A DNA stretch of 64,000 nt from Cupriavidus basilensis. Lineage in GTDB: Bacteria; Pseudomonadota; Gammaproteobacteria; Burkholderiales; Burkholderiaceae. This document shows, piece after piece, positions 7,103-12,950 of the stretch (positions within the stretch are counted from its first letter, which is position 1; every line of letters begins with the position of its first letter). The stretch spans positions 558,001 through 622,000 of the forward strand of contig NZ_BBQM01000012.1 of assembly GCF_000876015.1 (NCBI RefSeq), in the 5' to 3' direction. The notes below the pieces were generated by a model. That model saw nothing but the letters and a program-made list of their open reading frames with translations. It made no database searches and was not told where the DNA came from. The position numbers were made by a program, and so were the translations under genes.

Positions 7103-7347
7103 TGCATCAGCCCTCCCCCGCTCAGTGCCGTACGTTCGGGCGCGGGGTCCGTTACGTTACGTTCGGTACGTTCGGGCGCGCCGTCGCCCAGGATGAAGCG
7201 TTCGCGGATTCTCTCGTCGGCGTCGTCGGAGCGAGCGAATAGCTGGATGCCGCAGGCCGGGGCGGTGCACGTCACGCACACCCGCCCGTTGCGCATCAGC
7301 GACCAGCGCGCGCCCTGCTGGCAAACCGGGCAGGTGCACTTGCTCAT
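7090..7347 (-). CDS. Small zinc-ribbon protein (85 aa)
   Basis: The protein begins MSKCTCPVCQQGARW and continues GRVCVTCTAPACG, giving CxC-x2-C and C-x2-C-x4-C knuckles that should bind zinc. The shape resembles small zinc-finger regulators or DNA-binding proteins of phages. The C-terminal third is encoded by the repeat array at 7129-7174, giving the duplicated peptide APERT-ERNVTD-PAPERT. The start follows an overlapping arrangement with the upstream gene at 7352. The function is unknown; DNA or ssDNA binding in replication is plausible because the replication gene is three genes upstream. Confidence 0.55.
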   Translation of the reverse strand: MSKCTCPVCQQGARWSLMRNGRVCVTCTAPACGIQLFARSDDADERIRERFILGDGAPERTERNVTDPAPERTALSGGGLMQWEV

Positions 7348-7351
7348 GGCG

Positions 7352-7630
7352 TCAGGCTCCCCGCGCGGCCAGCAGGCCGGCGCGCAGCACGCCGGCCACG
7401 ACCTCGGCGGCGGCGGTGTTGGCGGGCATGTTCGCCATCGCCGTGATGCCGGCGGCAACCATCGCTTCCGTTGCCTCGGTCGGCGGCGCCAGTTCGGCGG
7501 CTGCGGTGTCGGCCAGCATGTCCGCCTGATGCAGGATGGCGGCGTACTTCGTCTCGCCGGTGTCGCGCACGTGGATGCGCAGGCTGGTCAGGTCGTCCAC
7601 CAGCGTGTGCAGATCGGTCTTGATGGTCAT
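7352..7630 (-). CDS. Small helical protein of the prophage (92 aa)
   Basis: The start MTIKTDLHTLVDDLTSLRIHV is coupled by an ATGA overlap to the preceding 44-residue gene. The product is predicted to be all-helical with a heptad-like N-terminal half and an Ala/Met-rich C-terminal half. No membrane segment or cysteine is present. Nothing in the sequence indicates a function. It belongs to the early/replication half of the operon by position. Confidence 0.5.
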   Translation of the reverse strand: MTIKTDLHTLVDDLTSLRIHVRDTGETKYAAILHQADMLADTAAAELAPPTEATEAMVAAGITAMANMPANTAAAEVVAGVLRAGLLAARGA

Positions 7631-7761
7631 TGCTGGCCTTCCCGCAGCTTGTCGATGGCGCCGGCCATGTCGCGCAGCAGTTGGCGAATGTCTGCGGGCA
7701 GCATCAGCCCGTAGAGCTTCAGCGCCTTGTCGGCGCGGTCGTAGAAAGTCTGGTCGTGCAC
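7627..7761 (-). CDS. Small helical protein with GTG start (44 aa)
   Basis: The GTG at 7761 stands 5 bases after AGGGG, and the stop overlaps the ATG of the next gene (ATGA), which together support a real gene. The peptide (VHDQTFYDRADKALKLYGLM at the start) is short, amphipathic and probably two helices. It follows the replication gene by 11 bases. Function unknown. Confidence 0.45.
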   Translation of the reverse strand: MHDQTFYDRADKALKLYGLMLPADIRQLLRDMAGAIDKLREGQQ

Positions 7762-7772
7762 GTGGTTCCCCT

Positions 7773-9554
7773 CTAGGTTGGCGCCCGGTCGGGCGCGGTT
7801 GGGGCCATTTCTGGCCCATCCATCCAGGCGGGCCGGCGCTCGCCGGTGTCCGCCGCGCTGCGCGCGCCGCTGGGGCGCGTACAGTTATTGACACGAGTCC
7901 GAGTGCTCGCGGCTGCGCCGCTGCGCTCGACCTTCGTCCATTGGTAGCGCGTCGCCGGCGCGAACACCGGCAGCGTGCGCCAGTAGGCCGCAATGCCGTC
8001 CACGACATAGACCCGCCCCACCGCCCGCACGCCCATCGGCACGCGGCGCAGCGTGAGGCCGTAACGGCCCGGCTCCATACGTTCGGCATGCGTGACCTCG
8101 ATGCGCTTTCCCTCGCCGGCCACGCCGCCCATTTCGCGCGCGTACGCGGCCCAGCTTGCCGGCTTGCCCTCGGTGCGCTGCGCTGCCGCCCAGGCACGGC
8201 GAATCTCCGGGCACTCGGCCTCCGCCGGCAGGTCCGCTTCCTTCACGCGGCGCAGCTCTCGCCAGACGCCCACCGGCGCGCCGCCGAACGCCTGGAACTG
8301 ACGAATGCCCCACAGCGCCGCCCACGTTTCAACGCGCTGGCTCGGCGTGATCACGTCATCGCCCAGCATGTCGGCCTGCACCACGTAGCCCTCGCCGGTC
8401 TTGTGGTCGCCCACTGCGTGGCCGTCGATGTTCTTGGCGATGTACTTGGCGATGTAGCCCACGGCGGACCCGCGCGCGCGATCGATGCGCTCGAAGCGGC
8501 AGCGGCGCCGCTGCGCGCCGGCTTCGTCGCCGCTGTCGCGCAGCGCGTGCGCGCGGATGACGCGGCACACATCGTTCACGCGGTCGGAGAACAGCAGGCC
8601 ATGCCAGTGCGGGCACGCATCGTGATGCGGCTCGGCCACGCGCATGCCGAAGTAGGCAATGCCCAGGCGCGCTAGCTCGGCGCGGACCCGCGCCCACACC
8701 TTGCGCAGGTAGGCTTGCGCGGCGCGCGGGTCGGCGCTCTCGTCGTACTTCGGGTTCGGCTGGAACTTGTTGCCGATCTGGCGCACGGCATGGAACCGGC
8801 TCGGGCACGTAATGGTGAACATGACGCCCGCGAAGCCGGCGGCGTCCGCCAGTTCCTCGGCGCCCTTGAGGCGCGTCATCAGTTCGCCTCGACGCAGCGC
8901 CTTGTTGCTGACCGACTTCGCCGCCAGTTCCTCCAACGTGAAGCGGTGGCCGTGCTCGTTTTCGAGCGTGATGGCGGCCAGCGTCGCGGCGTTGCGGCGG
9001 TTCTGCGCGACGCGGCGGCGCACGGCGTCGTTGCTGGCGTACGGGTCCGACCGATAGTGCACGTAGTGCAGCCGGATGTTCGAGTGCTCGAGCGCGCGGA
9101 TATGCGCGGCGCGCAGCCGGCGGCGCCACCACAGTTCGCAGCGCACGCGCGCCACGCGGTCGGCGGCGCCGGCAAAATCAGGCTGCTCGACGCCCTGGCG
9201 CTCGCACTCGGCCGCGCAGACTATCAGCGCGTCATCGGGGTCCAGGCCTGTCGTGCGCAGCAGCACATCGGCGGCGATCTTGCGCGCCTGCATGCAGATT
9301 TCGTAGTCGGTGGCGTCCGGGCGCACCGGCAGGCTGGCCGGCGCGTGCTCCGCGAGGAAGGCGGCGACGGCGCCGGCGGCGGCGCCCAGATCGAACATGT
9401 GCGGCGCACCGCCCCGGATTGCGCTGTCCCGGCCTGCCTTGTCTGCGGCCTTCAACGCGCGGTTGTACCAGCGCATCGGCACCCGCGCGCGCGCCTCCGC
9501 AAGCTCGGGGAGGCCCGGCAAGGCGGTGGCGGCGTCGCGCAGGTATCCCCACAT
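7773..9554 (-). CDS. Superfamily I HUH replication initiator (phage GpA / PM2 P12-like)
   Basis: This endonuclease should nick the viral origin and start rolling-circle replication. The 593 residues contain motif I FTITCPSRFHA (about 246-256), the metal-binding HUH motif in CPHWHGLLF (His316 and His318) and the two-tyrosine catalytic motif GYIAKYIAKN (Tyr367 and Tyr371). Two tyrosines four apart define superfamily I, the group of phiX174 A, P2 A and PM2 P12. The long N-terminal region (1-240) is helical and typical of the GpA family. The last 60 residues are Arg/Pro-rich and of low complexity and may be poorly conserved. The nick site could lie inside this gene, as in phiX174 and P2, but was not located. 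Confidence 0.85.
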   Translation of the reverse strand: MWGYLRDAATALPGLPELAEARARVPMRWYNRALKAADKAGRDSAIRGGAPHMFDLGAAAGAVAAFLAEHAPASLPVRPDATDYEICMQARKIAADVLLRTTGLDPDDALIVCAAECERQGVEQPDFAGAADRVARVRCELWWRRRLRAAHIRALEHSNIRLHYVHYRSDPYASNDAVRRRVAQNRRNAATLAAITLENEHGHRFTLEELAAKSVSNKALRRGELMTRLKGAEELADAAGFAGVMFTITCPSRFHAVRQIGNKFQPNPKYDESADPRAAQAYLRKVWARVRAELARLGIAYFGMRVAEPHHDACPHWHGLLFSDRVNDVCRVIRAHALRDSGDEAGAQRRRCRFERIDRARGSAVGYIAKYIAKNIDGHAVGDHKTGEGYVVQADMLGDDVITPSQRVETWAALWGIRQFQAFGGAPVGVWRELRRVKEADLPAEAECPEIRRAWAAAQRTEGKPASWAAYAREMGGVAGEGKRIEVTHAERMEPGRYGLTLRRVPMGVRAVGRVYVVDGIAAYWRTLPVFAPATRYQWTKVERSGAAASTRTRVNNCTRPSGARSAADTGERRPAWMDGPEMAPTAPDRAPT

Positions 9555-9557
9555 GGA

Positions 9558-9758
9558 TCAGTACCAGCGCGGGGTCTTGATCGCGCTGCGGTGCGTCGCC
9601 AGCACGGCGCGCGCCTGTTCCAGCGCCTCGACGGCGCGCGCGTCGCCCTCCGCGCTGCGCTTGCCGATCGGCCCCACGCTGGCCGGGCGGTGCGAGGCAT
9701 GCGCGCCCTCGCGCGTGCTGCCCGGCAGGTAGGCCACATCCTCCGTGTAGCCGGCCAT
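9558..9758 (-). CDS. Small polar protein upstream of the replication gene (66 aa)
   Basis: The ATG at 9758 has GGGGG about 9 bases upstream; a TTG start further upstream is possible. The product begins MAGYTEDVAYLPGSTREGAH and is polar with an Arg/Ala-rich helical C-terminus. It stops 3 bases before the Rep start, so the two are probably co-translated. No family recognised. Confidence 0.45.
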   Translation of the reverse strand: MAGYTEDVAYLPGSTREGAHASHRPASVGPIGKRSAEGDARAVEALEQARAVLATHRSAIKTPRWY

Positions 9759-9760
9759 GC

Positions 9761-9883
9761 TCAAGCCCCCAGCCAATGAAAAAAGCGCGCGGCCAGCACG
9801 GCGGCGCGCGAGGGTCGGCGGAAGTATGGGCCGTCGATGGTGAAGCCGCCCAGGGCGGTGCGGTGGACGCGGGCGGGCTTCAT
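9761..9883 (-). CDS. Very small basic protein (40 aa)
   Basis: The ATG at 9883 overlaps the stop of the leader gene (ATGA) and follows GAAGGG. The peptide MKPARVHRTALGGFTIDGPY continues to an Ala-rich end and is strongly basic. An in-frame ATG two codons earlier (9889) is also possible. Overlap on one side and tight packing on the other are the main support. Function unknown. Confidence 0.4.
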   Translation of the reverse strand: MKPARVHRTALGGFTIDGPYFRRPSRAAVLAARFFHWLGA

Positions 9884-10131
9884 GCGCATCCCTTCATGAA
9901 GTCAGCTTCGACGGCGGCGCCCTTATGCTGCAGCATCGCTTCCATTGCCTTTTCCATTGCGGCGGCGAACATGCGCGCCTGGCGCATCGCATCTTCGCGC
10001 GTGATGCCCCGATAGCCCATATATCTGAACTGCGCTTCTACCCCTGCGCCTTCGACCACCACATGCCCGGTGTTCCCGATCAGTTCATGGTCCTTGCCGC
10101 TATAGACCCACTCGGAAATTTGTAACGACAT
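9880..10131 (-). CDS. First gene of the leftward prophage operon (83 aa)
   Basis: This 83-residue protein starts after AAGGGGTG and lies first behind the strong leftward promoter, so it should be the earliest protein made. The N-terminal half looks like a small beta sheet (SEWVYSGKDHELIGNTGHVV). The C-terminal half is a Met/Ala-rich amphipathic helix (AMRQARMFAAAMEKAMEAML). No family recognised. Early position suggests a regulatory or replication-accessory role. Confidence 0.5.
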   Translation of the reverse strand: MSLQISEWVYSGKDHELIGNTGHVVVEGAGVEAQFRYMGYRGITREDAMRQARMFAAAMEKAMEAMLQHKGAAVEADFMKGCA

Positions 10132-10253
10132 GTCACACCCCTTTGCCCCCTACCCTGTTGCGGAATACCCCGTTGGGGAGGCGCGCCGCCTGCCGGCGGA
10201 TCAGGCACGGCCCTGGCGGGTAGGGTTTCCAGGCGGCGGCGCGTCTGGAACGG

Positions 10254-10282
10254 AATATAGTCACGTGCTTTGGACTAGTCAA
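10254..10282 (-). promoter_or_regulatory. Strong leftward sigma-70 promoter of the prophage operon
   Basis: On the minus strand TTGACT (10282-10277) and TATATT (10259-10254) are separated by exactly 17 bases. The start of transcription would fall near 10247, giving a leader of about 115 bases with a GC-rich hairpin. The -35 box lies 8 bases from the operator palindrome, so a bound repressor would block it. Confidence 0.75.
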
Positions 10283-10289
10283 GCAATTG

Positions 10290-10321
10290 TGACTGTCCAA
10301 GTCATATGACCTTGACAGTCA
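10290..10321. promoter_or_regulatory. 32-bp near-perfect palindrome, repressor operator
   Basis: The outer arms are TGACTGTC and GACAGTCA, and the centre is the perfect dyad GTCATATGAC. Only two base pairs of the 32-bp element break the symmetry. It lies between the divergent promoters and overlaps the -35 box of the rightward one. The neighbouring GACTAGTC (10273-10280) and AACTGACT (10328-10335) repeat the GACT core. The product of 10369-10695 is the obvious ligand. Confidence 0.8.
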
Positions 10322-10339
10322 GCCGCAACTGACTATGCT
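10312..10339 (+). promoter_or_regulatory. Rightward promoter of the repressor gene
   Basis: TTGACA (10312-10317) and TATGCT (10334-10339) are separated by 16 bases, 30 bases before the repressor start. The -35 box lies inside the right arm of the palindrome, so autorepression is expected. Confidence 0.65.
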
Positions 10340-10368
10340 GCGAAGCGGGTAGAACTTATGGGGTAGTG

Positions 10369-10695
10369 ATGAAAACGACTCTTGATTACGTGGACGCCGT
10401 GAAGATCAAACACGATCTGCCGTCCGACTACGCGCTTGCCAAGCTGCTGGGTGTCTCGAAACAGGCCGTGAGCAATTACCGCTTGGGCAAGGGCGGCTTT
10501 GACGATTTGACCGCTGTACGTGTCGCTGAACTGCTCGACCTGAATCCGATGGAAGTGATTGCCGTCGCGAACCGCGAGCGTGCCAAGAGCGAGGACGCCC
10601 GCCGCGTATGGACCGGCCTGTTCGACCGCTTCGCCGCAAATTTTGAAGGCCTGCTAGGCATGATGGGACAGCGCCCCGCCTTGCGCGCGGCGTAG
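10369..10695 (+). CDS. HTH repressor of the prophage (DUF3693-like)
   Basis: This is the only plus-strand gene of the element. Residues 15-45 form a helix-turn-helix (SDYALAKLLGVSKQAVSNYR) that matches the short HTH regulators found in filamentous phages and other small prophages. The C-terminal half is helical (REPs of Glu, Arg, Ala) and may mediate dimerisation. The ATG at 10369 has a weak GGGG-type site before it; an in-frame GTG precedes it directly. With its operator at 10290-10321 it should keep the leftward operon silent in the lysogen. It ends 15 bases before the dif-like att site. Confidence 0.8.
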   Translation: MKTTLDYVDAVKIKHDLPSDYALAKLLGVSKQAVSNYRLGKGGFDDLTAVRVAELLDLNPMEVIAVANRERAKSEDARRVWTGLFDRFAANFEGLLGMMGQRPALRAA

Positions 10696-10710
10696 CCTAG
10701 CAGGTAGTCC

Positions 10711-10738
10711 CACTGGTCGGGTGATGATTATGTTAAAT
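10711..10738 (+). other. dif-like XerCD attachment site (prophage right end, attR)
   Basis: Bases 10728-10738 are TTATGTTAAAT, identical to the XerD-binding half of the Escherichia coli dif site. The 6-base centre TGATGA (10722-10727) and the XerC-side half CACTGGTCGGG (10711-10721) are not canonical. A divergent XerC arm on the phage side and a canonical XerD arm on the host side is what is expected of the hybrid junction left when an element integrates at dif by host recombinases. The site lies 15 bases after the last phage gene. Confidence 0.7.
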
Positions 10739-11187
10739 ATGCAATCTGGGACTGAAACCCAACCCCGGCGCGGCTCGACAGAAGTGCTCGGACGTAAAGT
10801 TCGGCACTCGCAGCGCTTATACAGGCCAATAAGTAATCTAGGCAACACACTGTCCATTTGTGCAGTTCATTCTGTGCTGAGCCACTGACCTGCCTTCTTG
10901 TGCATGCCTTTTGGTCACTCGTCTGGTGTGCCACGCTGGCAAAGAAGATGAACATGTGTGTTGTGCCAATGCGTGAGCGCACCCAGGTCCTTACGTTGTG
11001 TTTTTGCTGATACGACTCGCGCACTGACATCGCTTAGGACTGAACACCACAACCTGGGCAAGTGCGAATCGATGGCGCTGGTGTATTCATGTTGCGCCCA
11101 AGCTCGATAGTTCGACAAAAGCCTTGGGGCAGCAAAACGAGACATCGGGCGAGCCTGAGCGAAACCCGTGCCGCCGCGGGGCGGAAA
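10739..11187. other. Non-coding stretch next to the att site
   Basis: No reading frame here has convincing codon use, ribosome binding site or motif. The base composition is visibly less GC-rich than the prophage and the downstream metabolic genes. No repeat or RNA gene was seen. Confidence 0.4.
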
Positions 11188-11418
11188 TTACCTAGCGGCC
11201 AGATATGCGGCACGTGTATTCCACATTCCTTGCGCCTTCGCCGTCGCAAAGAAATCGGTACCATCTACGCCGATCGAACCATCGTGAAAGATTCCGTCAT
11301 CTTTTGCGTGCGAGTGCTGCACCCGGGCCCTGGCCGACCGAAGCCAGCAATAGGCGGACATCGCGCCAAAAACGACCACCGCGATTGACAGCTTGGCTGT
11401 CATAGTCTTTACGTTCAT
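11188..11418 (-). CDS. Short membrane-anchored hypothetical protein (76 aa)
   Basis: The frame starts MNVKTMTAKLSIAVVVFGAM behind an AGGACGAGAAG stretch. A membrane helix (about residues 9-25) is followed by a polar part containing GSIGVDGTDFFATAKAQGMWNTRAAYLAA. This resembles a class of small single-pass proteins common in Burkholderiaceae in which the WNxRAA segment continues into a second hydrophobic helix; here the stop comes at that point, so the gene may be truncated. The 248 bases upstream hold nothing recognisable. Confidence 0.4.
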   Translation of the reverse strand: MNVKTMTAKLSIAVVVFGAMSAYCWLRSARARVQHSHAKDDGIFHDGSIGVDGTDFFATAKAQGMWNTRAAYLAAR

Positions 11419-11666
11419 TCTTCTCGTCCTTGCCCATGGCTGCGCAAGCAGACTTCAGCGTAACGCGGCCCCAGTTTCTTCGGCAACGCTGCATTGTGCC
11501 GTAACCTCGCCGACCGAAGTCGTTAGGGAGCAAGCTTCCGCGTGTGCGCCCAAACGCCAGCGCTACTTGTTCTCAAGAACTTGAAGCATGCGGACTAGCA
11601 GGCAGAGACGCTGGCATGCTCGCGATCCGGTGTCGACAGCTACGGCAGCCTTACCGAAGACGGTGA

Positions 11667-12950
11667 TCATTCGGGTGCCTGCTGGACCACCCCGGCTAGT
11701 CGCTTCAACTCCCGCGCCCCTTTGAATCGAGCTTCGAGGATCGCGTATTGCGAGGCGGAGAGTTCCTTCGGATCGAAGTGCTGCAAGGCGCCGCGTCCTG
11801 CGAGCTCATGCGCATAGTCCGCGATGCGACCCGTCGTGGTCACTGTCTTCGCTTCGGTAAACATCTCCATCAAGCGCCGAGCCAGATCAGCACGATCTTG
11901 CTCGGATGCCACAACCACTGATATCGCTTCACGCTCGTCAAATATTGCGGCAACAGTTCCGTCAACGTTTGGCAGCGCGACTACACGCGGCACCGTCGTC
12001 AAGAAGAACTCAACTCCTAGTCCCGATGCCTTCTCAATGATCTGACGCCACAAACGCAAGCGATACGCCTCATTGAGGCCGTCTTCAGGGAAAAGCTGAG
12101 ACAGGATTTCCGTACCATGATCCGGCTGAGCGTCGAGCCACTTTTCCAGGCCGCTATCCGGCGCCTCCGCGGGACCAAATGTACCGAGGGCGAGAAGGCG
12201 TCGGCACGTTTCCGTTCTGTTGGCGATAGGCATGATGCGAGCAATCGCCTGCCAGGCTTTCGTCAGGGCCGCGATCTGTTCGTCATTGCTCCAATCGATC
12301 GGCCTGATCAGCTCGGCGGCCTGATCGGCAGACACTCCGGAAGCGTTCAAGACGAGGCTATCGACGGCCTTCGGCGGCTTGGCACTCCAGGTCGAACAGG
12401 CGGCAGCAAGGATTTTCGGTTGCTGATCGGCAGGAACAATGCCGCGCTTTAGCATGTCGGCCATTGAACCCAGCATCTCCCTCCACACATCGCCAGGATA
12501 GGACATGGCAAAACTGTGCGCGTCATCGAAGATCAACTGAGGCGAATAGCTAGGGTACTGTTCGCCCGGCATTGGCCAGTTGCCAACCATGTGCGCGTGC
12601 AGGAAGGGGTAATGCCCAGGAATCGCTTTCGCTTGGCCGAACAACGTCTGTAGAGCGGGCCCGAGTACCTGAGGCGTAGCGTATTTTAGAATGGGTGCGG
12701 TACCTTCAAATACCCGATACAAATAGCCGTTCGGGTTCGCATACCGGGCTGCGATATTCGGAAGCAGTCTGTCAAGGAAAGCCTTGAGGGGCGGTTGGCC
12801 CCATGCGTCAGGGTTCCTAAAGCCATGCACGAAACGTTCGTACCGCTCCCCCACTTCCTTGCTCAAGCTCTCATTGTCCGCAATGGGTGCAAGGGCCGTG
12901 ACGATGGTTGCCTGGGACGAGCTGTCTTTACCGCGAGATACGTGATACAC
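11667..12950 (-). pseudogene. C-terminal part of the giant KAP NTPase, separated by a frameshift
   Basis: This 427-residue frame overlaps the end of the KAP gene by 88 bases in another phase and has no ribosome binding site at its first ATG. The KAP frame ends with ITYLAV followed by an unlike Arg/Pro-rich tail, while this frame supplies SSSQATIVTALAPIADNESL, the natural-looking continuation. Adding one base at the A-run near 12926-12930 fuses both into a 1353-residue protein. The part encoded here is a helical repeat region without known catalytic motifs. If the shift is a sequencing error, 11667-15727 is one intact gene. Confidence 0.6.

Larger units (their letters stand above)
1..10738. 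mobile_element. Corticovirus-like (PM2-like) tailless prophage, left end outside window
   Basis: About 25 short genes on the minus strand overlap by 4-10 bases or lie a few bases apart, opposed by a single plus-strand repressor gene. The set contains an HUH replication endonuclease, an A32/FtsK-type packaging ATPase, a 274-residue candidate capsid protein, a lambda-R-type muralytic enzyme and at least ten small proteins with one hydrophobic segment. There is no terminase, portal, tail, tape-measure or integrase gene. This combination is the hallmark of the corticovirus PM2 and of the PM2-like prophages described in aquatic bacteria. The right boundary is a dif-like site. The left boundary and attL are not in the window, so the full length is unknown; PM2 itself is about 10 kb, so little should be missing. 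Confidence 0.8.

Noticed and set aside
7120..7180. CRISPR-like array formed by the CGTACGTTCGG repeats
   Set aside because: Repeat units are short, spacing is irregular, the copies lie within coding sequence and there are no cas genes.
1..10738. Filamentous (Inoviridae) prophage
   Set aside because: A Zot-like ATPase and a DUF3693-like repressor with dif integration would fit, but the superfamily I HUH Rep, candidate capsid protein, muralytic transglycosylase and absence of pIII/pVIII/G5P-type genes argue for a PM2-like virus.
10728..11145. Minus-strand frames across the att region
   Set aside because: One would run through the dif-like site, codon use is not gene-like, and there is no start signal.
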